Source: Mycolicibacterium moriokaense (GTDB lineage: Bacteria; Actinomycetota; Actinomycetes; Mycobacteriales; Mycobacteriaceae). From it: a stretch of DNA of 64,000 nt. The DNA lies in assembly GCF_003201655.1 (NCBI RefSeq), contig NZ_QJJU01000008.1:62001-126000 (forward strand). Reading direction: 5' to 3'. A program made the position numbers and the translations under genes. Below, in pieces: positions 10,282-19,116 of this stretch; the first letter of the stretch is position 1, and every line of letters begins with the position of its first letter. The notes below the pieces were generated by a model. That model made no database searches and had not been told where the DNA came from. It saw only the letters and a list, made by a program, of their open reading frames with translations.

Positions 10282-11291
10282 GCGGTGACCTCGTCGCTCT
10301 GGCCGGCTTGTGCGCGGAGCCGGGCCAGCACGTCGTCGCGCAGCGATTGGGGCTCGAGGGCGACGGCGTCCGGCCCGTAGCCGGCGATCTCGCGCGCGAG
10401 CCGGTCGAGCATGCCGATATCGACGGTGATCTCCTCGCCGGCGCGTTCGCCGAGCGTGACGGGGCCGACGACGGTGGCCCGGCGGCGCAGCGCTGTGGCG
10501 CGGCCGTCGGCGACCCACACTCGGGCCTGGCCGGTGTTGGGCCACTCTCCTACCGCGCGGTCGACGATTTCGCGCAGATTGACGTCGTCGGGCCGCTTCA
10601 CGGCGCCGGGTGGGCCGATCGGGGTGACGTCGGCGCCGATGCGGGAGAGCCGGAACGTGCGGGTGGCGTCGCGGTCGCGGTCGTGGCCGACGAGGTACCA
10701 GCGGCCGCGGTCGGTGACCACACCCCACGGCTCGACGGTGCGCGTGATGTAGGGGTCGGTGCGGGACGGTCGGTGCGGGAACTGCACAGCCTGCCCAGAG
10801 TCGATGGCGGACAACAGGATTCCCAAGACGTCCTCGGAACCGCGTAGGCCGGGCAGCACGGCGGTCGAGGTGATCGCGATGCCGGAGTCGGCCGCGTCGA
10901 CGTCGACACCGGCGGCGCGCAGTTTGAGCAGTGCGCCCTGGGTGGCGGTGATGAGCTCGGGTGATTCCCAGAGTTGCGTCGCAACGGCGACGGCGGCGGC
11001 TTCGTCGGCGGTCAGCTCGACGGCGGGCAGGGCGTAGGCGTCACGGTTGATGCGGTAGCCCTCGGTCGGGTCGAACTGTGAGACCCTGCCGGTTTCGAGC
11101 GGGATCCCGAGATCGCGCAGCTCGTTCTTGTCGCGCTCGAACATGCGGGAGAAGGCCTCGTCGGTGGCGCTGTCGGAGTAGCCGTAGACGGTTTCACGGA
11201 TCCGATCCGCGGTGATGAAGCTGCGGGTGGACAACAACGCGATGACAAGGTTCATCAACCGCTCGACTTTGGAAATGCCCACTTGTGACAC
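10278..11291 (-). CDS. pafB: WYL-domain transcriptional regulator PafB
   Basis: 337 residues. The N-terminal segment (KVERLMNLVIALLSTRSFIT) begins a helix-turn-helix domain, and the WYL domain includes RGRWYLVGHDRDRDATRTFR. It partners with the adjacent PafC in the mycobacterial DNA-damage response. In M. tuberculosis pafA lies directly upstream in the same operon. Here pafA is about 4.5 kb away, separated by an ESX-type cassette, so pafBC may depend on a different promoter. The stop overlaps the pafC start as ATGA. Confidence 0.92.
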   Translation of the reverse strand: MSQVGISKVERLMNLVIALLSTRSFITADRIRETVYGYSDSATDEAFSRMFERDKNELRDLGIPLETGRVSQFDPTEGYRINRDAYALPAVELTADEAAAVAVATQLWESPELITATQGALLKLRAAGVDVDAADSGIAITSTAVLPGLRGSEDVLGILLSAIDSGQAVQFPHRPSRTDPYITRTVEPWGVVTDRGRWYLVGHDRDRDATRTFRLSRIGADVTPIGPPGAVKRPDDVNLREIVDRAVGEWPNTGQARVWVADGRATALRRRATVVGPVTLGERAGEEITVDIGMLDRLAREIAGYGPDAVALEPQSLRDDVLARLRAQAGQSDEVTA

Positions 11292-11312
11292 CTTAGGGCG
11301 TCGGGGTCGGTG

Positions 11313-13538
11313 TCACTTCGCGGCCGAACCCGCCAGCGCGTCGGAGATCAACACGCCCAGATGCTGCCAGTACACCCAGTCGGCGATCGCCGTGCGTTGC
11401 GCAGGAGCCTCCGCGGCGGTGTGCGCGCGATACAACGCCTGCTCCTGGACCTGCTCCGCGTAGTTGACGAAGGCCTCAAGATGCGCGACCCCGCGATCGG
11501 GGTTGGTGCTCATCATCGGCTTCATCACCTCGAACCAGAGCTTGCTCGTATCATCGTCGGGCGGGTTCGTGTCGGACGGGGCGGGGGGCAGGAGCTCCGC
11601 AAGAGCGTTGTCTTTGACACCGGCCAGATGCGACGCCACACCGGGAGCAATGACCTCTAAGCGGTTGCGGCCCTGCATCTTTCCGCTGTCGGGGATGTCT
11701 TCGGATTGAAGAGTGATCTTGGCAGTGCCGGGGTCGAAGTTCTTGAACTGATCCTCGGTTGCCACCACGGCCCGCAATCGCACGTTGTGGTGTTGGGCCC
11801 AGCCCTGAACGGCGAGGATCGGATAGGTCGCCCACTTGGTACGGTCGCCGACCGGGATGGATTCGTCGGCGCTGGCCATGCGGACCTGCTCGGGAAGGTT
11901 GACGCCCTCGGGGATGTAGGCCAGCCCGTAGCTGTTGGCGACGACGATCTGGCCTTCTATGGTCACCGCGGTCACCCAGAAGAAGCCGAAGTCGATGTTC
12001 GGCTCGGCGTTGAGTGCGGCACCGATGCGGCGGGCCAGCTGCAGAGGATCGCCGCTGGTGGTTTGGCGGCGCAGTGCACCGGCAGTCGCGGCGACGACTG
12101 CTGCGTCGCGCTCTGCGCGCCTGGCCGAAACCGGTACTGGCGCAGGCGCTCCCACAGCACTGGTCGCACCCGCAGCGGACGCGGGCGCGACGCCGGGCCC
12201 CATCGATGTGGGTGCGGGGGCAGCCGCGCTCGGGGGTGCCAAGGGGCCCGCCGGTGGTGGTGTTGGCGGAGGTCCAAGCGGCATCGAAGGTGCGGGCGGT
12301 GCACCAACGCCTGGCGCGGCGCCGACGGGAGGTGGCGGTGGTGCGGCCGCGGGAGGCGGTGCGCTCGGCGTCGGCGCGGGCGCGTCGGGAATTCGCGCTG
12401 GGGCGGGAGGCGGGGTGGGAACGGACGGCTGCGCAGCCAAAGGGGTGTTGGCAAGTTGGTTCGTCAACGGCGCCGGCTGCGGTGGAGTACCCGTGGGTGG
12501 GCCGCCAGCGGCTGCCCTGGCGGCATCCGTGGTGGGTGTGCCGGTGCCAGCGGCGGTCGGATTCACGGATGGCGCGCCCGCAGCGCCCGAAGTCGGGCTC
12601 GAAGTCGATGTCAGGGGCGAGCTGGGGCTGCTGATGCCCGGTGAACCCGAAGGTCCGCCGCCGAGGTTCGGTGCGGCACTCGCAGGACCGCCTGGTGCAG
12701 GGGTAACAGGACCTCCTGCCTGTTGCGGCGGAGTAATCGGCGCAGCTGGAGGGGACGGTGGTGTGGCCGCAGCTTGAACTCCGACTGGCTGTCCCGGCTG
12801 GACTGGAGCCTTCGGCAGTGGCGGCGTGGGCACCGGCGTGCTGCCCGTCTGGACACCTCCAACAGGCTCCACAGTTGGAGGAGCTTGCGCGGACGGGGCC
12901 GCAGGCCCCTGAGAAACTAGTGTCTGCATTCCACCGACTTGCTCCAATCGCGGCGGAGCCTTCTCTCCTGGATTGTCCGCCGTTCCGGGTGCATGTGGGT
13001 CGGGTTGTCCCGGTTTGTCAGCGGGCGATAGCGACAAGTCGCCCGGCTTGACGCCCCATGCCATAGCGAACGTATTGACGACGTTGGCATTCTCTCGATG
13101 CTCTCGTTGCACCAGAGGCTGGATAAGGACGTCGGGATTCTGATTATTCTTCCTGGCAGCCTTTTCGATATTCTCGATTTCCAGTTGCGCCGCAGTGACA
13201 TTGGAGGTAATGGTGTCCTTGGCTACCACGATTGTGGTGGCTGCGTTGTTGCACCACGCGATCGCATCACGCAGTTGCGTGACATGATTCTGCATCGCCA
13301 TGGTGGCACCCGCGACAGCAGCTCCTGCGGCTTTGGAAGCGTCCCCTGACCAGACATGGACCCCGTTGAAGATTGTCGCTTGATGGCCCTGCCAAGTTGA
13401 TAGCGCCGAATTGACTTTGGCAAGAACGCCGCTTAATTCGTTCGCGCGGTGAGTGAAGACATCTTCATCAGTTTCTGGCCACGCCCCTGGCCCCGTCATC
13501 TCGGCGGCGTGCGGACCTGACGGCTTGCCCTTACCCAC
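11313..13538 (-). CDS. EspK-like ESX-associated protein, Ala/Pro-rich
   Basis: 741 residues in three parts. Residues 1-160 are helical with a WSG motif (W63-G65) like the Trp-x-Gly turn of ESX substrates. Residues about 170-450 are low-complexity Pro/Ala/Gly. The last 290 residues form a conserved domain with RRIGAALNAEPN, FGFFWVTAVT, VVANSYGLAYIP and LWFEVMKPMMST. The first and third parts closely match my memory of M. tuberculosis EspK (Rv3879c), an ESX-1 associated protein. Related proteins of this architecture exist elsewhere in that genome (I recall Rv2082). It ends 21 bp before pafB. Confidence 0.78.
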   Translation of the reverse strand: MGKGKPSGPHAAEMTGPGAWPETDEDVFTHRANELSGVLAKVNSALSTWQGHQATIFNGVHVWSGDASKAAGAAVAGATMAMQNHVTQLRDAIAWCNNAATTIVVAKDTITSNVTAAQLEIENIEKAARKNNQNPDVLIQPLVQREHRENANVVNTFAMAWGVKPGDLSLSPADKPGQPDPHAPGTADNPGEKAPPRLEQVGGMQTLVSQGPAAPSAQAPPTVEPVGGVQTGSTPVPTPPLPKAPVQPGQPVGVQAAATPPSPPAAPITPPQQAGGPVTPAPGGPASAAPNLGGGPSGSPGISSPSSPLTSTSSPTSGAAGAPSVNPTAAGTGTPTTDAARAAAGGPPTGTPPQPAPLTNQLANTPLAAQPSVPTPPPAPARIPDAPAPTPSAPPPAAAPPPPPVGAAPGVGAPPAPSMPLGPPPTPPPAGPLAPPSAAAPAPTSMGPGVAPASAAGATSAVGAPAPVPVSARRAERDAAVVAATAGALRRQTTSGDPLQLARRIGAALNAEPNIDFGFFWVTAVTIEGQIVVANSYGLAYIPEGVNLPEQVRMASADESIPVGDRTKWATYPILAVQGWAQHHNVRLRAVVATEDQFKNFDPGTAKITLQSEDIPDSGKMQGRNRLEVIAPGVASHLAGVKDNALAELLPPAPSDTNPPDDDTSKLWFEVMKPMMSTNPDRGVAHLEAFVNYAEQVQEQALYRAHTAAEAPAQRTAIADWVYWQHLGVLISDALAGSAAK

Positions 13539-13553
13539 TGCCCACCGCCATCG

Positions 13554-14675
13554 CTATGCTCCCGCTGCCAGACATGCAGTGTTGATTGCCTGCGCCAGGT
13601 AGGTCGATGTACTCACGAGATAATTGTCCGCGGGGGTGTACGTCGGTACCGCGCGTACGTATGCGCGCCGATACTGCGCCGACAGCATTGCCCAGTCTTG
13701 CAGCACAGCATTCTGACTCAGGCCACCGATTGCCTCCGCCTGATCGGCGAACGCTGTCATCAGCGGCACCACAGAATCATTGAGAGCCTTCTCGTCGGGA
13801 GTCCATTCGGTGGCGGGCCGATTCGGGTCAACTTTCCGCCACTCTGCGGTATCTGCGTCGAACTTTCGGTATGTGGAAAGCCAGTCGCTACAGACCGAGT
13901 CCGAAGACGAGAGGAATCGTTGCGGATTGGCGGCGTCTCCGGGATCCGAAATCTTCGACGGAGAAGGAGCTTTCGGAACGAACGGCGCCTGCGTCGCCGC
14001 AGAATCATATGTAATCGCACTACAAATACTCACAAGAGCACTTCCTGTGCCGTCAACGACACCGGCGAGATAATTGTCGTCTGGCTTGTAATCTGAAACC
14101 GACTGATTGAAGATTCGCGCATATGCGATGAACTGCTCATACAACTCGCGAACGGCCCTGTGCGGCGTGACCTTAACCAAGTCAACGGTTTGGCTGGCCG
14201 TGTCGTCCATCGCCTTACCCACGGACTCAAACATCGAACGCTGGTCTGGCGTCCACGCCGTCGCAGGTATCGAGGCATCCCTACCGCGCCATTGAGTTGC
14301 ACCTTCCGCGGCCACGTATTGGTCAGCGATTCGATTCCAGGCGGGGCACGTCGGCTCATCGGTGATAATGCCAACGGGCCCTTTGTCATTCACGCTCGCG
14401 AACTCTGCGCCATTGCCGTTCGTCGGCGTCGGCGACTCGCCACCACCAGAGTCATTGCCGACCACCAACACCGTGATGACAACCGTCACCGCGATCACCG
14501 CAAGCAAGGCGATCCCGCCAAAGATCCACTTGCCCTTGCCGCCGCGAGGCGAAGGGCCCGGCGGAGGACCCCACGGATAGTTGGGGCCCCACTGCGGCAC
14601 GTCACCGACCGGCTGGCCGCCCGTCGGCGGTTGCGAACCCCACTGATTGGGCGGCGGGGGCACAGTCATCGGCAC
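13554..14675 (-). CDS. Membrane-anchored protein with two tandem homologous extracellular modules
   Basis: 373 residues. A Pro/Gly-rich cytoplasmic N-terminus (1-48) precedes one membrane helix (about 49-72, WIFGGIALLAVIAVTVVITV). The external part repeats one module twice. Each copy has Cys then Trp near its start, a PAT(A/E)WTPD stretch, a helical middle, then Y(K/T)P(D/A)DNYL and a closing Cys (repeats about 108-218 and 256-372). I do not recognise a named family. It sits 15 bp from the EspK-like gene, so it is likely the envelope partner in this cassette. Confidence 0.72.
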   Translation of the reverse strand: MPMTVPPPPNQWGSQPPTGGQPVGDVPQWGPNYPWGPPPGPSPRGGKGKWIFGGIALLAVIAVTVVITVLVVGNDSGGGESPTPTNGNGAEFASVNDKGPVGIITDEPTCPAWNRIADQYVAAEGATQWRGRDASIPATAWTPDQRSMFESVGKAMDDTASQTVDLVKVTPHRAVRELYEQFIAYARIFNQSVSDYKPDDNYLAGVVDGTGSALVSICSAITYDSAATQAPFVPKAPSPSKISDPGDAANPQRFLSSSDSVCSDWLSTYRKFDADTAEWRKVDPNRPATEWTPDEKALNDSVVPLMTAFADQAEAIGGLSQNAVLQDWAMLSAQYRRAYVRAVPTYTPADNYLVSTSTYLAQAINTACLAAGA

Positions 14676-14699
14676 ACCTTCGCGTCGCGAACGGTCATG

Positions 14700-15491
14700 T
14701 CACAGCACGCTTTCCGGTCCGGATGTGGCCGGGCGCGTCGGCGCCGGCTTATGCGGCTGCTGCGGAAAATCAGGCGCTGGCGGCTGCGGTCCCGTCGCTG
14801 GTGCCCTTTCCGCATTGCTCGGTCCAGCGGCACCGTCAGATGTAGACGCCGGCTTCCCGCTGGCCGATTCGGCGTGCTTGGCCTCATCCGGTGATCCGTC
14901 GCCCCGTTGATCCGACTCCGGATCCGTCTCTTCCCCTGTGCCGCCAGCCATTTGGCCGACTTGCTGCATCGCGCTCTGCACGCCCTGCATAATTCCCTGC
15001 GGAATCGACGCCGCCATGCCCGCCATTTGCATTGGTATCTGCGCGGCCTGCTGAGCCATCTGCATCGGCATGCCCATCAACTGGCCCATCTGACCCGCCT
15101 GCTGCGTAGCGCCTGCCGCCGGCGTCGCACCGGCAGTCGCAGCCGCCCCACCGGCACCACCCGATCCCCCAGCACCCGCGGCTTCGGCGCCCTCCATTTC
15201 GGATAACGCCTTGAGAACTTGGTCTGCGAGGTGTTGATCCATGCCCTCATACTTCGCGGCCGCCTGAATGATGTTCTGCGCCGTGCGTAGCGCGTCGGCC
15301 CTTGTTACCGGCATGCCCGCGATTAGCGGAGCCTCCATCGACTGCGTGCGTGCATTGAGAATTGTCGACAGCGCGTCGCCGCCCGTCGCCATGAATGGCA
15401 GCGGCGGCTCCGGAATCTCACCCGCCGCATTCAAAAGGCCTTCCCCACCGCTAGCCAGCGGGGCCGTGTCTACCCTGAGCTCTCCCGGCAT
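14700..15491 (-). CDS. ESX-cassette protein with helical N-terminus and Met/Gln/Ala-rich centre
   Basis: 263 residues from the ATG at 15491, chosen because AGGGGGAG lies about 8 bases upstream; the frame is open to 15542. Residues 1-100 (MPGELRVDTAPLASGG onward) look like a helical EspC/PE-type secreted module. The centre (about 115-190) is rich in Gly, Ala, Met and Gln with GMPMQMAQQA-like runs, and the tail is Pro/Ser-rich and disordered. I cannot assign a reaction. It lies 24 bp upstream of the duplicated-module membrane protein. Length and style recall Rv2083 of M. tuberculosis. Confidence 0.68.
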   Translation of the reverse strand: MPGELRVDTAPLASGGEGLLNAAGEIPEPPLPFMATGGDALSTILNARTQSMEAPLIAGMPVTRADALRTAQNIIQAAAKYEGMDQHLADQVLKALSEMEGAEAAGAGGSGGAGGAAATAGATPAAGATQQAGQMGQLMGMPMQMAQQAAQIPMQMAGMAASIPQGIMQGVQSAMQQVGQMAGGTGEETDPESDQRGDGSPDEAKHAESASGKPASTSDGAAGPSNAERAPATGPQPPAPDFPQQPHKPAPTRPATSGPESVL

Positions 15492-15682
15492 CAGCGAGCT
15501 CCCCCTGCCAAGTCGCGATCGATTGCTGGCCCCATCGCCCACTCCGGGGTCGAATGCCGGTCTGCACCGCGAACGCGCTCAAGCGACGCACGACGAGGAG
15601 TCGCTACAACAGCACCCAGCAACGTCTCTCCAGCATCAATCAGGCGTTCGGCATCAGCGTCGCGCCGGCTCTGTAAAGTCAC
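15491..15682 (-). CDS. Possible small ORF coupled to the ESX cassette
   Basis: 63 codons from a GTG at 15682 that has AAAGGTGG just upstream. The stop overlaps the next start as TGATG, the pattern of translational coupling. The product (MTLQSRRDADAERLIDAGET at its start) has no motif I recognise, and codon third positions are less GC-biased than in core genes. It could be a real leader cistron or a chance ORF. Confidence 0.35.
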   Translation of the reverse strand: MTLQSRRDADAERLIDAGETLLGAVVATPRRASLERVRGADRHSTPEWAMGPAIDRDLAGGAR

Positions 15683-15833
15683 ACGGCCACCTTTAGGAAC
15701 ACCCGAACAGCGCCAATTCGCGAAGGTGCGATTCCCACGCGCACATTCGGCATTCCCTCCAGCAGTCGTAGCAGCAAATGCTACCCGAGCCGTCGGTACG
15801 CCGACCGCGCCAATTTGGCGTGCGGTGCGATAA

Positions 15834-17192
15834 CTACATCGAAGCGATGAGGCGCTTGACGCGTTCGTCTACCGACCGGAACGGGTCCTTGCACAGCACG
15901 GTGCGCTGGGCCTGATCGTTGAGCTTGAGGTGCACCCAGTCGACGGTGAAGTCACGGCCGGCCTCCTGCGCTGCACTGATGAACTCGCCACGCAGCTTGG
16001 CCCGCGTCGTTTGCGGCGGGGTGTTCACCGCCGCCTCGATTTCCTCGTCGGTGGTGATCCGCGCCGCCAGGCCCTTGCGTTGCAGCAGGTCAAACACACC
16101 GCGCCCGCGCTTGATGTCGTGGTAGGCGAGGTCGAGCTGGCTGATCTTCGGATCGGACAGCTCCATGTTGTAGCGGTCCTGGTAGCGCTGGAACAGCTTG
16201 CGCTTGATGACCCAGTCGATCTCGGTGTCGACCTTCGCGTAGTCCTGACTCTCGACCGCGTCGAGCTGCCGCCCCCACAGGTCGACAACCTGCTCGATCT
16301 GCGAGTTCGACTCCCGTGTCTGCAGGTACTCGACCGCGCGGGCGTAATACTCCCGCTGGATGTCCAGCGCGCTGGCCTGCCGCCCGCCCGCCAACCGCAC
16401 CGGGCGCCTGCCCGTCAGGTCGTGGCTGACCTCACGGATGGCTCGGATCGGGTTGTCCAGCGAGAAGTCACGGAACGCCACCCCGGCCTCGATCATCTCC
16501 AGCACCAGCGACGCGGTGCCCACCTTGAGCATCGTCGTGGACTCGCACATGTTCGAGTCGCCCACGATGACGTGCAGCCGGCGGTACTTCTCGGCATCGG
16601 CGTGCGGCTCGTCGCGGGTGTTGATGATCGGCCGTGACCGTGTCGTCGCCGACGAGACGCCTTCCCAAATGTGCTCGGCGCGCTGACTTAGGCAGAACGT
16701 TGCAGCCTTCGGCGTCTGCAGCACCTTGCCCGCACCGCAGATCAACTGCCGGGTCACTAGGAACGGCAACAGCACGTCAGAAATCCGGGAGAATTCGCCG
16801 GCCCGCACAATCAGATAGTTCTCGTGGCAGCCGTACGAATTGCCCGCCGAATCGGTGTTGTTCTTGAACAGGTAGATGTCGCCGCCGATGCCCTCGTCGG
16901 CCAGCCGCTGCTCGGCGTCGATGAGCAGGTCCTCGAGCACCCGCTCGCCGGCGCGGTCGTGGGTGACCAGCTGAGTGAGGTTGTCACACTCCGCGGTGGC
17001 GTACTCCGGGTGGCTGCCCACGTCGAGATATAACCGCGCACCATTGCGCAAGAACACGTTCGAACTGCGACCCCACGAGACCACCCGCCGGAAAAGATAG
17101 CGGGCAACCTCGTCGGGGCTCAGCCGGCGATGGCCGTGGAACGTGCAGGTGACACCGAATTCCGTCTCGATGCCCATGATTCGTCGCTGCAC
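15834..17192 (-). CDS. pafA: Proteasome accessory factor A, Pup ligase
   Basis: 452 residues, identical in length to M. tuberculosis PafA, from a GTG start ([13 protein letters not shown]). E9 in GIETEFG and D57 in [11 protein letters not shown] are the nucleotide/metal and catalytic base positions of the carboxylate-amine ligase fold. Other conserved parts are [13 protein letters not shown] and [18 protein letters not shown]. It joins the C-terminal glutamate of deamidated Pup to substrate lysines. Downstream come 151 bp with two short inverted repeats (15792-15805 and 15808-15820) and then the ESX cassette instead of pafB. Confidence 0.97.
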   Translation of the reverse strand: MQRRIMGIETEFGVTCTFHGHRRLSPDEVARYLFRRVVSWGRSSNVFLRNGARLYLDVGSHPEYATAECDNLTQLVTHDRAGERVLEDLLIDAEQRLADEGIGGDIYLFKNNTDSAGNSYGCHENYLIVRAGEFSRISDVLLPFLVTRQLICGAGKVLQTPKAATFCLSQRAEHIWEGVSSATTRSRPIINTRDEPHADAEKYRRLHVIVGDSNMCESTTMLKVGTASLVLEMIEAGVAFRDFSLDNPIRAIREVSHDLTGRRPVRLAGGRQASALDIQREYYARAVEYLQTRESNSQIEQVVDLWGRQLDAVESQDYAKVDTEIDWVIKRKLFQRYQDRYNMELSDPKISQLDLAYHDIKRGRGVFDLLQRKGLAARITTDEEIEAAVNTPPQTTRAKLRGEFISAAQEAGRDFTVDWVHLKLNDQAQRTVLCKDPFRSVDERVKRLIASM

Positions 17193-17331
17193 CTCATCGA
17201 GACTACTGGTTGCTGCCCGACCACGAAGCGCAAGCCGCGCCGAAGGTGCGGTTGACAGTGATTGGGGTGTCCGTCAAGGTCGGGCCCATGACCGCCAGGC
17301 CGGCCGATCGACCGACCCCTAGCGTGCTGGG

Positions 17332-18663
17332 TCAGAATTCGCCGCAGTTCGGCGTAGTGGGTTGGCCGTTGAAGCGGCCGGCGATCCACTGCATGGCGGG
17401 CTCGCCGTCGACGAGCATGGGCAGCGCGTGGTTGACGACGAGTTTGTTGAGGAAGGGCGGTTCCTCGTTGGTGCGAAATTCGACGTCGGCGCCTAGCGCA
17501 CACCAGTCCCTGCCGAGCTGGTTGGCCGCCGTCCAGGGCACCAGGGGGTCGTAGCGGTTGCTGTCGATCAACACCGGCGCGTTGGGTTTATAGCGCCCGA
17601 GCTTCTGCAGATCCAACAGACTGCTGAAGGGTTCCTCGTTCATGGTTTGCCGCCAGTCTTCCGTGAAGTAGGGCTGCAGATGGCGGAACGCGAAGTCGAT
17701 GAGGGTTTGTCCGACACATTGACGCGCGACAGAGTCCAGCATGGCTTGGCCGCGGGGCGTCAGCTTAGAGCGAATCGCATTGGCGTACTCCGGGTAGGCG
17801 GCGATGGCGCCGTTGATTGTGTAGCCGACCACGCCGACAAGCGCGCTCCCGTCGGTGTACGGAAGGAGTTCCTTCAGGTCGGCCACGGGTGCGCCGGCGT
17901 AGGTGCCGACGGTGTGAAGCTCCGGGGCATAGTTTGATGCGAGTTCGGCGGCCGAGCCCGCCGCCCCGCCGCCCTGGGAGTATCCCCAGAACGCCACCGG
18001 CCCGTTCGGGTCTAGAGATGTCCCCGGAAGGCGCATGGCCGCGCGGGCTGCATCGAGGACGGCTTGGCCTTCGGCGAGGCGGTTGACATACGTGTGCATC
18101 GGCGGGGTGCCCAAGCCCTCGTAGTCGGTCATCACGATGGCAAATCCCCGAGCGACCATGGTGGCCACGAAGAGCTCCTCGTAGTTGAACATGATGTCCC
18201 AGCCGCCCGAATAGTGGATGCCCTGGTTGAACATTCGCGACGGCGCACATTGATTGCCCTGCCCCTGGGTGCCGGGTGCGTAGCTGATCAACGGGCGCGG
18301 CCCGTTGCCCGGCCACGGGTTGTCGGGTTCGAAGTAGGTGCCGGTGACAGCGATCGGATTCCCGCGTGCATCTGTGCTGCGATACATGATCCGAGTACCG
18401 GTCGCCAGAATCGCGCCCAACTGGCCAGACGGCTCCAGCACCAGCCGGGAAGGCTCGGTGCGGATGAGGTCACCGGGCTTTCCCGGTGGCAACGGGTCCG
18501 GCGGTCGGTAAAAGTCTTCGTACTGCAGTTCGTCGCCGTCAGCACGCGCCAGCGGCGCGTGATCGCCTGCCAAGCTAACGCACGCCAGCAAGACGGCGAC
18601 AAGGCCGATTAGGCATTGTCGGACAACGATTTCCGCTGCGGTCGTCGCACTGGCATCAGCCAC
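17332..18663 (-). CDS. Secreted lipase/esterase (LIP family)
   Basis: 443 residues. A signal peptide is visible (RQCLIGLVAVLLACVSLAG, with cleavage likely after ARA near residue 41). The alpha/beta-hydrolase core has the nucleophile in GYSQGGG, a candidate acid in DSNRYDPLVP and the histidine in VNHALPML, matching the secretory lipase family first described in Candida. The product is probably exported and hydrolyses esters or triacylglycerols. It is a single gene between pafA and a divergent ESX-linked operon. The start is uncertain by several codons. Confidence 0.83.
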   Translation of the reverse strand: MADASATTAAEIVVRQCLIGLVAVLLACVSLAGDHAPLARADGDELQYEDFYRPPDPLPPGKPGDLIRTEPSRLVLEPSGQLGAILATGTRIMYRSTDARGNPIAVTGTYFEPDNPWPGNGPRPLISYAPGTQGQGNQCAPSRMFNQGIHYSGGWDIMFNYEELFVATMVARGFAIVMTDYEGLGTPPMHTYVNRLAEGQAVLDAARAAMRLPGTSLDPNGPVAFWGYSQGGGAAGSAAELASNYAPELHTVGTYAGAPVADLKELLPYTDGSALVGVVGYTINGAIAAYPEYANAIRSKLTPRGQAMLDSVARQCVGQTLIDFAFRHLQPYFTEDWRQTMNEEPFSSLLDLQKLGRYKPNAPVLIDSNRYDPLVPWTAANQLGRDWCALGADVEFRTNEEPPFLNKLVVNHALPMLVDGEPAMQWIAGRFNGQPTTPNCGEF

Positions 18664-18837
18664 CGTCGCCCCCTTTGGGGCCGCAACCTACCCCCCGTAA
18701 GAAATGCTGTGCAAGTGCTTAGCACGAGCGGCCGGGATGCGTCAAGGGCCGCGACCGCTTCGTCGAGCTGACGACGCCAGTCATCGACCCTGTGGATAAC
18801 TTCTGCATGACGGTGCACGGATCTGTCAGCATGAGGC

Positions 18838-19116
18838 ATGGGGGGACGAACCGAAGTCGATTTGACACAACTGCGAACTGTCGCCGACCACGTCATGACG
18901 GCGGCCGAGGCCATCGCTGAGATGCGTTGGCCTGGACTCGATCCCGATGACCTACAAGGGTCAACTGTCGGTCGTGTCGCCGCACCGGACCTTGTTGCGG
19001 CACGCCTCACCGACGTCGTCGCCAATATGCGCGGTTGGGCCATGGCTGCGCACATGTCGGCCGACGCACTTGAACGCGCCGACCGTCGTAACGGCGACCT
19101 GTTCCGCCCACGGTGA
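18838..19116 (+). CDS. Small ESX-type helical protein paired with DUF1023 hydrolase
   Basis: 92 residues, almost entirely helical by composition, starting MGGRTEVDLTQLRTVADHVM with RWPGLDPDDL in the middle and a second helix VAARLTDVVANMRGWAMAAH. Size, lack of a signal peptide and the position in front of a DUF1023 hydrolase fit the small-partner genes seen with such hydrolases in mycobacteria (I recall Rv2078 before Rv2079). Its stop overlaps the next start as GTGA, so the two are coupled. Function is unknown. Confidence 0.68.
   Translation: MGGRTEVDLTQLRTVADHVMTAAEAIAEMRWPGLDPDDLQGSTVGRVAAPDLVAARLTDVVANMRGWAMAAHMSADALERADRRNGDLFRPR

Noticed and set aside
10282..10728. Upstream extension of pafC to a 473-residue protein
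   Set aside because: The added part lies in a shadow frame of pafB and is almost pure Arg/Pro. The ATG at 10281 overlaps the pafB stop and gives the normal PafC length.
15792..15820. Two adjacent short inverted repeats downstream of pafA as a terminator
   Set aside because: Arms are short (5-6 bp), there is no U-tract and chance is high at this GC content; noted in the pafA entry only.
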